Positions 43,699 through 52,617 are shown, counted from the stretch's first letter. The stretch: DNA of 64,000 bases from Kutzneria sp. CA-103260 (GCF_018263855.1 NZ_CP073318.1:8990001-9054000), one strand, 5' to 3'. Numbers and translations: made by a program. The notes: a model not told the origin generated them from the sequence alone.

Positions 43699-44004
43699 GT
43701 GACGGCCACGAAGTACAACTGGGACGCCATCGACGCCTGCCGCAGCGCCATGAGCACCCAGGCCGGCCAGTTCGGCGGCGTGGGCGACGGCTTCCAGGGC
43801 GGCGCGACCAGCGCGGACGTGTTCGGCAAGCTGACCGCCTCGGCCGGCTTCGCCAGCGCGATCGACGGCTTCGCGAGCACGGTGCACGGTGAGCTGCAGG
43901 CGGCGGAGAACCTGCTGCGCAAGGTCGAGGCCGCGCTGGACTCGATCGAGACGACGGTGCAGGAGCAGGAGAAGCAGAGCGCGAGGGGACTGACGGCGAC
44001 ATGA
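43699..44004 (+). CDS. WXG100-like/EspC-type small secretion protein
   Basis: The 101-residue protein is helical, with FGGVGDGFQGGATSADVFG in the centre and a long C-terminal helix. It resembles DUF2580/ESX-1 EspC-like partners. GTG 43699 follows AGAAGGGGGCACC, and its stop overlaps the next gene by ATGA, as for heterodimer partners. Confidence 0.7.
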   Translation: MTATKYNWDAIDACRSAMSTQAGQFGGVGDGFQGGATSADVFGKLTASAGFASAIDGFASTVHGELQAAENLLRKVEAALDSIETTVQEQEKQSARGLTAT

Positions 44005-45149
44005 GCGCTGCCGACGACGTCGCGGGCCTGCCCGGTGGCGGCGAGGTCGCCGATATCGCCCGCAAGGTGGAGAACGCCCAGCCGCAGTCCATCCGGGACA
44101 CCGCGACGCACTGGCGGGACGCGGCGTCCAAATGCGACGGCCAGGGCAAGTCGGTGACTTCGGCGGTGAATGCCCTTGACGGCGCCTGGGCCGGCGGCTC
44201 GGCCGACGCCTTCACGGCCTACATGGGCAACTTCACGAAGGCCGGCACCTCCATGTCGGAGGCGTTGAACAACGGCGCGGCGGCCCTTGAGTCGGCGGCC
44301 AGCGCGCTGGAGCAGGCGAAGTCCGCTGTGGACAGTCGCTGCGAGGGCCTGCTGGGCGAGGTGCGCAAGTGGGACGCGGCGCATCCCCAGCCGCAGCCGG
44401 GCGAGCGCGACGCGGCGATCAAACCGTTGTGCGACGCGGCCAAGGGCGACGTGCAGAAGTCGGTCGACACGGCCAACAACGAACTGAGCAACGCTCTCAA
44501 CCAGCTCAAGGGCGCCACGAACATCGGCACGAAGTTCTCCACGCTGCCGGCCCCGGGCGACCAGTCCTTCACTCCCGCCCCCGGTCGCGGCATCGACTGG
44601 CAGGCCAAGCCGGATCCCGGCCCGGCCAACACCGGCACACAGAGCGCGAACCAGCCGGCCACCCAGCACCACGAGTCCGGTGGTGGCGGAGGCGGCGGTG
44701 GTGGCGGAGGCGACGACGGCGGTGGCGGTGGGGGCGGCGGCCTCGGTCCCAGCGGCGGCCCGCCGGCCGGCGGTGGCGGCCCGGCCCCGCAGGGCCAGGT
44801 GAAGGAGTGGATCGACGAGGCGATCAAGATCCTCCAGGAGAACGGCGTCGACACCTCGAAGATGAGCGAGAACGACATCTGGGCGATCATCCAGCACGAG
44901 TCCGGCGGCAACCCGCACGCGATCAACCTGTGGGACTCCAACGCCAAGGCGGGCCACCCGTCCAAGGGCCTCATGCAGTGCATCGACTCCACGTTCCAGT
45001 CGAACAAGCTGCCCGGCCACGACGACATCTACAACCCGGTGGACAACATCATCGCCGGTGTCCGCTACTCGATCGCCCGCTACGGCTCGGTCTCCAACGT
45101 GCCGGGCATCCGGTCCATGTCACACGGAGGCGCTTACCAGGGCTATTAA
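44001..45149 (+). CDS. WXG100 domain fused to lytic transglycosylase (SLT) domain
   Basis: The 382-residue protein has a WXG100-like N-domain (residues ~25-145) with DGAWAGGSADAF at the helix turn. A proline-rich and then very Gly-rich linker covers ~195-255. The C-terminal ~110 residues form a soluble lytic transglycosylase domain: IIQHESGGNPHAINLWDSNA (catalytic Glu in HESGG), SKGLMQCI and NIIAGVRYSIARYGS. There is no Sec signal peptide, so export by a type VII system is likely and the target is peptidoglycan. It is coupled to the small WXG-like gene, its probable partner. Confidence 0.85.
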   Translation: MSAADDVAGLPGGGEVADIARKVENAQPQSIRDTATHWRDAASKCDGQGKSVTSAVNALDGAWAGGSADAFTAYMGNFTKAGTSMSEALNNGAAALESAASALEQAKSAVDSRCEGLLGEVRKWDAAHPQPQPGERDAAIKPLCDAAKGDVQKSVDTANNELSNALNQLKGATNIGTKFSTLPAPGDQSFTPAPGRGIDWQAKPDPGPANTGTQSANQPATQHHESGGGGGGGGGGGDDGGGGGGGGLGPSGGPPAGGGGPAPQGQVKEWIDEAIKILQENGVDTSKMSENDIWAIIQHESGGNPHAINLWDSNAKAGHPSKGLMQCIDSTFQSNKLPGHDDIYNPVDNIIAGVRYSIARYGSVSNVPGIRSMSHGGAYQGY

Positions 45150-45158
45150 GGTGTCGAC

Positions 45159-46313
45159 ATGGTCGTCGCCCGGCGTGCGGATGTGCCGCCCTTTCACGTG
45201 ATGGACGTGGTGTCCGCCGCCGCGGAACGGCAGCGCAGCCACGGTGACGTGCTGTCGCTGGCCGCGGGCCAGCCGTCCACGCCGGCGCCGGCCCCGGTGC
45301 TGGCGGCGGCGCACCGGGCGCTGGAGACCCAGCCCTTCGGCTACACCGAGCAGCTGGGCATTCCCGAACTGCGGCAGGCCATCGCCGGCCACTACAAGCG
45401 GCGCTACGACCTGGACGTGGCGCCGGAGTCGGTGGTGGTGACCACGGGCTCGTCCGGCGCCTTCCTGTCGGCGTTCCTGGCCGCCTTCGACGCGGGCGAC
45501 CGGGTGGCCCTGCCCCGGCCGGGGTATCCGGCGTACCGGAACATCCTGGCCGCGCTGGGCTGCGAGGTTGTGGACCTGCCGTGCGGGCCGGAGACCGGCT
45601 TCAAGCCGACGGTCGAGATGCTGGAGGCCCAGGGCCCGATCCAGGGCGTGGTCATCGCCAGCCCGGCCAACCCGACCGGCACCGTGCTGGAGGCGGCCAA
45701 GCTCGCCGAGATCGCCGCCTGGTGCGAGCGCAACGGTGTCCGGCTGGTCAGCGACGAGATCTACCACGGCATCAGCTACGGCGAGCAGTTGGACTGCGCC
45801 TGGCGGACCTCGCGCGAGGCGATCGTGGTGAACAGCTTCTCCAAGTACTTCTCGATGACCGGCTGGCGGCTGGGCTGGATGCTGGCCCCGGACGAGCTGG
45901 TGCGCCCGGTGGACCGGCTGACCGGCAACTTCACCCTGTGCCCGCCCGCGCCCAGCCAGTACGCGGCGGTCGAGGCGTTCACGCCCGCGTCCTACGCCGA
46001 GGTGGACGCGCACGTGGCCCGCTACCGGGTCAACCGGGACCTGCTGGTGAAGGGCCTCGGCGAGCTGGGCATCGACAAGCTGGCCCCGGCCGACGGCGCG
46101 TTCTACGTCTACGCCGACGTCTCGCACCTGACCGACGACTCGATGGCCTGGTGCAAGCGCCTGCTGGCGGAGACCGGGCTGGCCATCGTGCCGGGCATCG
46201 ACTTCGACCCGGTGCACGGTGACCGCTTCGTGCGGCTCTCCTTCGCCGGCTCGATGCTGGACATGGAGCGGGCCCTGGACCGGCTCAGCGGGTGGCTTGC
46301 CAAGCGCACTTGA
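45159..46313 (+). CDS. Class I/II PLP-dependent aminotransferase
   Basis: The 384-residue protein has SLAAGQPSTPAP, SPANPTGTVL, SDEIYHGISYG and SFSKYFSMTGWRLGW, where the Lys of SFSK binds PLP. It belongs to the AspC/AlaA-like fold type I group; substrate not determined. ATG 45159 is 9 bases after the secretion cluster, but its content does not relate to it. Confidence 0.9.
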   Translation: MVVARRADVPPFHVMDVVSAAAERQRSHGDVLSLAAGQPSTPAPAPVLAAAHRALETQPFGYTEQLGIPELRQAIAGHYKRRYDLDVAPESVVVTTGSSGAFLSAFLAAFDAGDRVALPRPGYPAYRNILAALGCEVVDLPCGPETGFKPTVEMLEAQGPIQGVVIASPANPTGTVLEAAKLAEIAAWCERNGVRLVSDEIYHGISYGEQLDCAWRTSREAIVVNSFSKYFSMTGWRLGWMLAPDELVRPVDRLTGNFTLCPPAPSQYAAVEAFTPASYAEVDAHVARYRVNRDLLVKGLGELGIDKLAPADGAFYVYADVSHLTDDSMAWCKRLLAETGLAIVPGIDFDPVHGDRFVRLSFAGSMLDMERALDRLSGWLAKRT

Positions 46314-46325
46314 CCGCCACACAAG

Positions 46326-46486
46326 AGAGTGCGAGGCCCCGCCGGTGCCTGGACTGTCGCCGGATTTCACCCGCCGCCACCCGACGTGCCCCACCACCTA
46401 GCCGATGCGGCGGGTTAAATCCGGCTAAGGAAGGCACCGGCCCCAAAGGGGCCGAGCCCCGCGCGGAACGCGCGGCAAAGACTCAG
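46326..46486. repeat. Nested inverted-repeat element, copy B
   Basis: The outer arms CCGGTGCCT (46342-46350) and AGGCACCGG (46432-46440) pair. The 19-bp inner arms are as in copy A (GCCGGATTTCACCCGCCGC, loop CACCCGACG...), with one mismatch. To the right are GGCCCC-AAA-GGGGCC (46439-46453) and CCGCGCG-GAA-CGCGCGG (46459-46475). The left end reads AAGAGAGTGCGAGGCC and the right end CGGCAAAGACTCAG; both recur in copy C. It begins 12 bases after the aminotransferase stop. Two direct copies of CCCTGATCTG follow at 46492-46512. Confidence 0.88.
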
Positions 46487-46585
46487 GGCGACCCTGATCT
46501 GTCCCTGATCTGGGGCCGAAAACCCGCCGACCGTCAGACCTGGATGGCAGGCTGGTGCCAAGGCAAACCGCTGAAGGAGACCGCC

Positions 46586-46747
46586 ATGTTGTTCGTGGGC
46601 ATCATCGCCGTGCTGCTGATCGTCTGGCTGGCCATCACGGTGCTGGGCGCCGTGCTCAAGGGCCTGTTCTGGCTGGCCATCATCGGCGGCCTGCTGTTCG
46701 TCGCGACCGCCGCCTACGGTGCGATCAAGAACCGGTCGCGAACCTGA
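46586..46747 (+). CDS. Small membrane protein, 53 aa
   Basis: ATG 46586 follows GAAGGAGACCGCC, a good ribosome site. The protein has two hydrophobic helices (FVGIIAVLLIVWLAITVLG and FWLAIIGGLLFVATAAYG) and a basic C-terminus (IKNRSRT). Such small two-helix proteins are common in actinomycetes; function unknown. Its 3' end overlaps the convergent HAD gene by 23 bases. Confidence 0.75.
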   Translation: MLFVGIIAVLLIVWLAITVLGAVLKGLFWLAIIGGLLFVATAAYGAIKNRSRT

Positions 46748-47330
46748 TCAGGGTCGGGGCCAGCTCGTCGGCCGAGGTCCACAGGTGGGCCGCCAGGCCG
46801 ACGGCGCAGGCCCCGTCCACGTTGACCTGCCGGTCGTCCACGAACAGGCAGTCCGCCGCCTCGGCCCCCACGGTGTCGAGCAGGGCGGTGTAGATCGCGG
46901 CGTCCGGCTTGATCAGCCGCAGGTCGCCGGAGAACACCAGGTGCGTGAAGTGCTCGGCCCACGGCTGGCGCTCGGCGACCCGGCCGAACGAACTGGGGGC
47001 GTTGGACAGCAGCGCCAGCCGGGCGCCCATGCCGGCGAGCCGGCCGAGCAGCTTCACGGTGTCGTCGTCGGTGGGCAGCCAGCCCTCGATGTCCATCCGG
47101 GTCAGATCGGCCGACAGCTGCTCGTCCACCTCGACGCCGACCGGCTCGCAGACCGCCCGCCAGTAGTCGATGTCCGGGCAGCCGCGGTCGTACTCCACCC
47201 GCGCCGGCCAGTAGGACGGCTCGAACGCCTCGACGGACACGCCGACGCGGGCCGCCATCGCTGGGACGGCCTGCGTGTGCAGGCTGATCACGCCGCCGTA
47301 GTCGAAGACCAGCCAGGGCTCGTTGCTCAA
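46725..47330 (-). CDS. HAD-family hydrolase
   Basis: The 201-residue protein shows LVFDYGGVI (motif I; the nucleophile Asp is present, the second Asp is Gly as in several HAD-IA members), LALLSNAPSS (motif II), LIKPDAAIY (motif III Lys) and CLFVDDRQVNV (motif IV). It dephosphorylates or dehalogenates a small substrate, unknown here. The start is TTG 47330, overlapping the threonine aldolase stop by TTGA. Confidence 0.85.
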   Translation of the reverse strand: MSNEPWLVFDYGGVISLHTQAVPAMAARVGVSVEAFEPSYWPARVEYDRGCPDIDYWRAVCEPVGVEVDEQLSADLTRMDIEGWLPTDDDTVKLLGRLAGMGARLALLSNAPSSFGRVAERQPWAEHFTHLVFSGDLRLIKPDAAIYTALLDTVGAEAADCLFVDDRQVNVDGACAVGLAAHLWTSADELAPTLIRFATGS

Positions 47331-48364
47331 CTCGCGCTCCCGATGCGGTGCAGGGCGTCCTTGACGTCGGCGGTGCTGACGTCCCGGTGGGTGACGAAGC
47401 GGACCTGGCTGGCCATCGGCCAGGCCTGGATGCCCAGCCGGCCCAGCATCTTGATGGCGTTGCGCGGATCGGGCACGTCGGCCAGCACGATGTTGGTCTC
47501 CGGCGCCGGCACGCTCCAGCCGAGCTCGGTGAGCCCTTCGGCCAGCAGCTTGGCGTTGGCGTGGTCGTCGGCGAGCTCGTCGAAACGGTCCAGCGCGACC
47601 AGCCCGGCCGCGGCCATGACGCCGCCCTGCCGGACGCCGCCGCCGAGCATCTTGCGCACCCGGCGGGCCTCGGCGACGAACTCCTCGGTGCCGGCCACGA
47701 CCGAGCCGACCGGCGCGCCGAGACCCTTGCTCAGGCAGACCTGCACGCTGTCGACGCCGACGGCCAGCTCGGCCGGGGCGACGCCGAGAGCGATGGCGGC
47801 GTTCCACAGCCGGGCGCCGTCCAGGTGCACCCGCAGCCGGCATTCCCGGGCGGCGGCGACGAGTTGCATGTGCGCCTCGAGCGGCAGCACCCGCCCGCCG
47901 GCGGCGTTGTGGGTGTTCTCCAGGCACAGCAAGGTGGTGCGCAGGCCGTCGTAGCGCGGCTCGCTGCCGGCGATGTCGTGGATGGCCGCGGCCGACATCC
48001 GGCCGGGGCCCGCGTCCCAGTCCATCGCGTGCGGCATGCCGCCGGCGATCCACGCGGCGGTGCCGAGTTCGTTGTCCAGGATGTGCGACCCGGTCGCGGC
48101 CAGGAACCGGTCGCCCCGGCGCAGCTGGATGACCAGCGCGATCAGGTTGCCCATGGTGCCGCTGGGCGCCCACAGCGCGGCCTCGGTGCCGAGCAGACCG
48201 GCCACCCGCTCCTCGAGGGCGCGCATCGTGGGGTCGTGGTCGAGTCCGTCGTCGGCCACCTCGGCGGAGGCCATCGCGGCGCGCATCGCCTCGTCCGGCT
48301 TGGTCACGGTGTCCGAGCGGAAGTCGAGCAACGGCTGCTGGGTCACGGTCGGATCACACCACAT
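47327..48364 (-). CDS. Low-specificity L-threonine aldolase
   Basis: The ~345-residue PLP enzyme has LLDFRSDTVTKP near the N-terminus, CLENTHNAAGGRVLPL, RVHLDGARLWNAA and VCLSKGLGAPVGS (PLP Lys). It splits threonine and allo-threonine to glycine and acetaldehyde. ATG 48364 and GTG 48346 are both possible starts. It is coupled to the HAD gene. Confidence 0.9.
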   Translation of the reverse strand: MWCDPTVTQQPLLDFRSDTVTKPDEAMRAAMASAEVADDGLDHDPTMRALEERVAGLLGTEAALWAPSGTMGNLIALVIQLRRGDRFLAATGSHILDNELGTAAWIAGGMPHAMDWDAGPGRMSAAAIHDIAGSEPRYDGLRTTLLCLENTHNAAGGRVLPLEAHMQLVAAARECRLRVHLDGARLWNAAIALGVAPAELAVGVDSVQVCLSKGLGAPVGSVVAGTEEFVAEARRVRKMLGGGVRQGGVMAAAGLVALDRFDELADDHANAKLLAEGLTELGWSVPAPETNIVLADVPDPRNAIKMLGRLGIQAWPMASQVRFVTHRDVSTADVKDALHRIGSAS

Positions 48365-48415
48365 CGGGTATGGCGGGCCTGCACCCACCCGTATGGCGGA
48401 CGTCACGGGCGGCGT

Positions 48416-48443
48416 GCAACCGTAGGAGCCGACCTTTCCGTCC
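48416..48443 (+). promoter_or_regulatory. Candidate autoregulated ECF promoter
   Basis: GCAACC (48416-48421) and CGTCC (48439-48443) are 17 bases apart, the usual form of ECF-recognised promoters. The sigma factor GTG is 5 bases after the second box, so the transcript would be leaderless. Confidence 0.5.
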
Positions 48444-48448
48444 GGTAG

Positions 48449-48997
48449 GTGTCGACACGAAGAGCAGAGAGAGCCCGCGTGGAGCAGCGCGACGAGCAGG
48501 AGTTCGCGGAGTATTTCGCGGCCCGGCGCGATGCCGTGCGCCGAACGGCGTACCTGATGTGCGGCGACTGGCACCGCGCGGACGATCTTGCCCAGACCGC
48601 GTTCGTCGCGTTGCACCGACGGTGGCACAAGATCAGGGACCGGGAGGCCCTGGACGCCTACGTCCGCCGGACGGTGGTGCGCGCGGTGATCGATGAGTCG
48701 CGCCGGCCCTGGCGGCGGGAGCGGTTCACCGACCAGCTGCCGGAGCGGCCGACCACGGCCGCCGAGGTCGGCGACGAGGTCGCCACCAGGCACGTGCTGC
48801 TCGACGGGTTGCGCAAGGTGCCGCCGCGCCAGCGGGCGGTGCTGGTGCTGCGGTTCCTGGAGGGACTGGACGTCGCCGCGGCGGCGAAGGTCCTCAAGTG
48901 CACCGAGGGCACCGTGAAGTCCCAGACCGCGCGCGGGCTCGAGGCGCTGCGGGCGGAGCTGGGCGACGTGCTCGACGACTTGCGGCCGGCGACGTGA
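48449..48997 (+). CDS. SigE-family (ECF) RNA polymerase sigma factor
   Basis: About 182 residues. Region 2 is EFAEYFAARRDAVRRTAYLM and ADDLAQTAFVALHRRW; region 4 is VPPRQRAVLVLRFLEGLDVA and CTEGTVKSQTARGLEAL. GTG 48449 or GTG 48479 could start it; the first is favoured by the promoter position. The following membrane protein, 22 bases away, is a plausible anti-sigma factor. Confidence 0.9.
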   Translation: MSTRRAERARVEQRDEQEFAEYFAARRDAVRRTAYLMCGDWHRADDLAQTAFVALHRRWHKIRDREALDAYVRRTVVRAVIDESRRPWRRERFTDQLPERPTTAAEVGDEVATRHVLLDGLRKVPPRQRAVLVLRFLEGLDVAAAAKVLKCTEGTVKSQTARGLEALRAELGDVLDDLRPAT

Positions 48998-49019
48998 CCG
49001 TGACGGGGAGGTGGGAGTG

Positions 49020-49730
49020 ATGGACGAGAACAAGTTGGCGGACAAGTTCCGGGACGCAGTCGGCGACGTGCCGCCGCCGTCCTTCGACACCCAGGACGTC
49101 CTGGTCGCGTCCAAGCGAGCGACGGCCCGGGCCCGCAAGCGCTTGCAGTCCGGCGTCGGCGTGGCCCTCGGCGTGGTGCTCATCGGCGGCGTGCTGGTGC
49201 TGACCAGGCCGTTCGGCGACAGCGCCAACACCATGAGCAGCGCGGGCGGCGCCGCGGCCTCGAACGCGACCTCGCCGATGGCGGCGGGCCCGAACGACAC
49301 GGCCCAGAGCGGTCCCAACGGCGGCAAGATGGCCCCGAACCACACCGAAGAGGGCAACGCCGCCAACTGCGGGGGCCCTGACCAGGGTCTGGCCGCCGCA
49401 CTGGTGGCGGAGCTGCCCAGTGCGACCGGTGTCGAGACGATGGCCGCCGACGTGAACTGCCCGGCCGGCGCGGCCGCGGTGATGTTCCAGCTCACCGACG
49501 GCAGCAACGCCGGCAAGGTGGAGCTGGTGCTGGTGCCGGCGTCCGTGCCGAACGACCCGAGCACCGGGGCCAAGCCCGCGGTGGGGGTCGGCAAGGGCAA
49601 CAGCGTGACGGTGAAGACCCGCGGCGGCGGGGCGCTGACCCTGGCCAGCCTGCCGATGAACGGCTCGACGAGCGGGCCGTACGCCGGCCAGCTGACCGAC
49701 ATCGCGGCCCGGCTCGCGGCCCGCTACTGA
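49020..49730 (+). CDS. Membrane protein, possible anti-sigma factor
   Basis: The 236-residue protein has a cytoplasmic N-terminus (LADKFRDAVGDVPPPSFDTQDV), one membrane helix near residues 45-65 (SGVGVALGVVLIGGVLVL), an outer Ser/Ala/Asn-rich linker and a C-terminal domain with a Cys pair (CGGPDQ, NCPAG). The layout after an ECF gene and the conserved PPPSFD segment resemble SigE-group anti-sigma proteins; no zinc HxxxCxxC motif is present. Ribosome site AGGTGGGAG. Confidence 0.7.
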   Translation: MDENKLADKFRDAVGDVPPPSFDTQDVLVASKRATARARKRLQSGVGVALGVVLIGGVLVLTRPFGDSANTMSSAGGAAASNATSPMAAGPNDTAQSGPNGGKMAPNHTEEGNAANCGGPDQGLAAALVAELPSATGVETMAADVNCPAGAAAVMFQLTDGSNAGKVELVLVPASVPNDPSTGAKPAVGVGKGNSVTVKTRGGGALTLASLPMNGSTSGPYAGQLTDIAARLAARY

Positions 49731-49751
49731 CCACTGGCACCATCGCACGGC

Positions 49752-50333
49752 ATGACCGCCGCGAGCACCCCCAAGGGGGAGCGCCGCCGCCACGAGCTGG
49801 TCGCCGCGGCCGCGGCCCTGCTCACCGAGGGCGGCTTCGACGCCATCCGGCACCGCGCCGTCGCCGAGCGCGCCGGCCTGCCGCTGGCCTCGACCACGTA
49901 CTACTTCGACTCGCTGGACGAGCTGATCGAGGCCGCCGTCGAGTTCAACGGCCGGGCCGAGCTGGACGAGGGCCGCGAGCGGCTGGCCCGGATGCTGGCC
50001 GGCGAGCCGACCGACGTCATCGAGTTCGCGCTGGACCTGCTGGTCTCCGACCACGACAGCCAGGCCGTGATGCTGCGCTACGAGCGGCTGGTCGGCACCG
50101 GCCGCCGGCCCTACCTGCGGCCGCTGATGCGCCAGATGGGCTCCGAGCTGCACCAGCTGCTGCTGGAGATCCTCACCGCCGGCGGCTTCAGAATGGATCT
50201 TGAACGCGTCAACCAGCTGATCTCCGTGGTGGACGGGGCCGTGGTGAACGCCCTGATCGAGGTGCACCCCGACCCGCGCGGGGCGGCCCGGCGGATGCTG
50301 CTGTCGGTCATGCCCGACCTGGGCGAGCATTAA
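49752..50333 (+). CDS. TetR-family regulator
   Basis: The 193-residue protein has the HTH GGFDAIRHRAVAERAGLPLA followed by STTYYFDSLDELIEAA. The C-terminal region is an all-helical ligand domain. Its stop codon TAA is part of the TAAGCT box of purB, 11 bases upstream of that gene. There is no visible operator, and the target is unknown. Confidence 0.88.
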   Translation: MTAASTPKGERRRHELVAAAAALLTEGGFDAIRHRAVAERAGLPLASTTYYFDSLDELIEAAVEFNGRAELDEGRERLARMLAGEPTDVIEFALDLLVSDHDSQAVMLRYERLVGTGRRPYLRPLMRQMGSELHQLLLEILTAGGFRMDLERVNQLISVVDGAVVNALIEVHPDPRGAARRMLLSVMPDLGEH

Positions 50334-50336
50334 GCT
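50331..50336 (+). promoter_or_regulatory. -10 box TAAGCT of purB (leaderless)
   Basis: TAAGCT is 8 bases before the purB GTG; no ribosome site intervenes. It overlaps the stop codon of the tetR gene. Confidence 0.45.
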
Positions 50337-50344
50337 CCTCATAC

Positions 50345-51778
50345 GTGACGACCAAGCCGCTCATCCCCAACGTGCTCGCCGGCCGCTACGCGTCGGCCCA
50401 GCTGGTCGGCCTCTGGTCGCCGGAACACAAGGTCGTGCTGGAGCGGCGGCTGTGGCTGGCCGTGCTCAAGGCGCAGGCCGAGCTGGGCATCGACGTGCCC
50501 GAGACCGCCGTCGCCGACTACGAGCGGGTGCTGGAGCAGGTCGATCTGGCCTCCATCGCGGCCCGCGAGCGGGTCACCCGGCACGACGTGAAGGCCCGGA
50601 TCGAGGAGTTCAACGCCCTGGCCGGCCACGAGCAGGTGCACAAGGGCATGACCTCGCGGGACCTGACCGAGAACGTCGAGCAGCTGCAGATCCGGCAGTC
50701 GCTGGAGTTCGTCCGCGGCAAGACTGCGGCGGTGCTGTCCCGCCTGGCCCGGCTCGCGATCGAGCACGCCGACCTGGTGATGGCCGGCCGCTCGCACAAC
50801 GTGGCCGCGCAGGCCACCACCCTCGGCAAGCGCTTCGCCACCGCGGCCGACGAGCTGAACGTGGCCTTCGCGCGGCTGGAGGAGCTGGTCGAGCGGTACC
50901 CGCTGCGCGGCGTGAAGGGCCCGGTCGGCACCGCCCAGGACATGCTGGACCTGCTCGGCGGCGACGCGGCCAAGCTGGCCGAGCTGGAGCACAAGGTGGC
51001 CGAGTTCCTGGGCTTCCGCCGGGTGCTGACCAGCGTCGGCCAGGTGTACCCGCGGTCGCTGGACTTCGACGTGCTGTCCGCGCTGGTGCAGCTGGCCGCG
51101 GCCCCGTCCAGCCTGGCCAAGACGATCCGGCTGATGGCCGGGCACGAGCTGGTCACCGAGGGCTTCAAACCGGGCCAGGTCGGGTCCAGCGCCATGCCGC
51201 ACAAGATGAACACCCGGTCCTGCGAGCGGATCAACGGCCTGACCGTGATCCTGCGCGGCTACCTGGCGATGACCGGTGAGCTGGCCGGCGACCAGTGGAA
51301 CGAGGGCGACGTGTCCTGCTCGGTGGTGCGCCGGGTCGCGCTGCCGGACGCATTCTTCGCGCTGGACGGCCTGCTGGAGACCATGCTGACCGTGCTGGAC
51401 GAGTTCGGCGCCTACCCGGCGGTGGTGGCCCGCGAGCTGGACCGCTACCTGCCGTTCCTGGCCACCACCAAGGTGCTGATGGCCTCGGTGCGGGCCGGCG
51501 TCGGCCGGGAGACCGCGCACGAGGCGATCAAGGAGCACGCCGTCGCGGTCGCGCTGGCCATGCGTGAGCAGGGCGCGGAGCGCAACGACCTGCTCGGCCG
51601 GCTGGCCGCCGACGAGCGCATCCCGCTGGACCGGGCCCAGCTGGACGAGCTGCTGGCCGACCGGCTGTCGTTCACCGGGGTGGCCGGGGCGCAGGTGGAC
51701 GCGGTGGCCGCGGAGATCGCCAAGACGCTGGAGCGCTTCCCCGAGGCCGTCGGCTACGCGCCGGAGCCGATCCTGTGA
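50345..51778 (+). CDS. purB: Adenylosuccinate lyase
   Basis: The 477-residue protein belongs to the fumarase/aspartase superfamily: KVVLERRLWLAVLKAQAELG, HKGMTSRDLTENV, GVKGPVGTAQDML and the signature GSSAMPHKMNTRSCER. It catalyses two steps of purine synthesis: cleavage of SAICAR and of adenylosuccinate. Its stop overlaps the MOSC gene by GTGA. Confidence 0.96.
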   Translation: MTTKPLIPNVLAGRYASAQLVGLWSPEHKVVLERRLWLAVLKAQAELGIDVPETAVADYERVLEQVDLASIAARERVTRHDVKARIEEFNALAGHEQVHKGMTSRDLTENVEQLQIRQSLEFVRGKTAAVLSRLARLAIEHADLVMAGRSHNVAAQATTLGKRFATAADELNVAFARLEELVERYPLRGVKGPVGTAQDMLDLLGGDAAKLAELEHKVAEFLGFRRVLTSVGQVYPRSLDFDVLSALVQLAAAPSSLAKTIRLMAGHELVTEGFKPGQVGSSAMPHKMNTRSCERINGLTVILRGYLAMTGELAGDQWNEGDVSCSVVRRVALPDAFFALDGLLETMLTVLDEFGAYPAVVARELDRYLPFLATTKVLMASVRAGVGRETAHEAIKEHAVAVALAMREQGAERNDLLGRLAADERIPLDRAQLDELLADRLSFTGVAGAQVDAVAAEIAKTLERFPEAVGYAPEPIL

Positions 51779-52617
51779 ACCCCCGGGTGTCGGCCCTGGT
51801 CAGCTACCCGATCAAGGGCTGCGCGGGCACGCCGACCCGCACCGCCACCGTCACGCCGACCGGTCTGCGATACGACCGGGCGTGGATGGTCGTGGACGGC
51901 GACGGCGTGTTCCGCAGCCAGCGCAACGAGCCCCGGCTGGCCGTCGTGCGGCCCTCGTACGCGGACGGGCAGCTGCGGGTGTCGGCCCCCGGCATCGAGG
52001 ACCTGGTGCTCGACGTCGTGCCGGACGGGCCGCGGCGGCCCGTCCGGGTGCACGTCTGGGACGGCGTCGGCGCCGACCAGGGCGACCTGGCCGCCGACTG
52101 GTTCAGCGAGGTGCTCGGCGAACCGTCCCGGCTGGTCGGCCTGCCGCCGGAGCACGTGCGGCCGTCCAGCGGCGAGCACGAGGGACTGGTCGGCTTCGCC
52201 GACGCCCACGCCCTGCTGGTGACCTCGCTGGCCTCGCTGGACGGCCTGAACGAGCGGATCCTGGCCAAGGGCGCGCAGCCGGTGCCGATGGACCGGTTCC
52301 GGCCCAACATCGTGATCAGCGGCTGGCCCGAGCCGCACACCGAGGACCAGGTGCGCCGGATGGCCATCGGCGACGCCGAGTTCGGCTACGCCAAGGTGTG
52401 CGTGCGGTGCGCGGTGCCGATGGTCGACCAGGACACCGGCAAGCGCGCCGGCCCCGAGCCGATCCGGTCGCTCGCGCAGTACCGCCGCGACCCCGGCGGC
52501 GGCGTGACCTTCGGGATGAAGGCGGTCGTGCTGCGGCCCGGCTCGGTCTTGGTCGGCGACGAGGTGCTGGTCGAGCGGTGGGCCGAGCTGTCTAGTCGCG
52601 CAGCCGAACCCGCCTGA
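51775..52617 (+). CDS. MOSC-domain protein
   Basis: The 280-residue protein has an N-terminal beta-barrel (ALVSYPIKGCAGTP, YDRAWMVVDGDG) and a C-terminal MOSC domain (FRPNIVISG, VCVRCAVPMVDQDTG with the conserved Cys, GSVLVGDEV). Such proteins resemble mARC/YcbX-type molybdenum-cofactor reductases that act on N-hydroxylated compounds. It is coupled to purB. Confidence 0.9.
   Translation: MNPRVSALVSYPIKGCAGTPTRTATVTPTGLRYDRAWMVVDGDGVFRSQRNEPRLAVVRPSYADGQLRVSAPGIEDLVLDVVPDGPRRPVRVHVWDGVGADQGDLAADWFSEVLGEPSRLVGLPPEHVRPSSGEHEGLVGFADAHALLVTSLASLDGLNERILAKGAQPVPMDRFRPNIVISGWPEPHTEDQVRRMAIGDAEFGYAKVCVRCAVPMVDQDTGKRAGPEPIRSLAQYRRDPGGGVTFGMKAVVLRPGSVLVGDEVLVERWAELSSRAAEPA

Noticed and set aside
40650..45149. 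A complete type VII secretion system
   Set aside because: No EccB, EccC, EccD, EccE or MycP gene is present; only substrates, a lipoprotein and an EspG chaperone.
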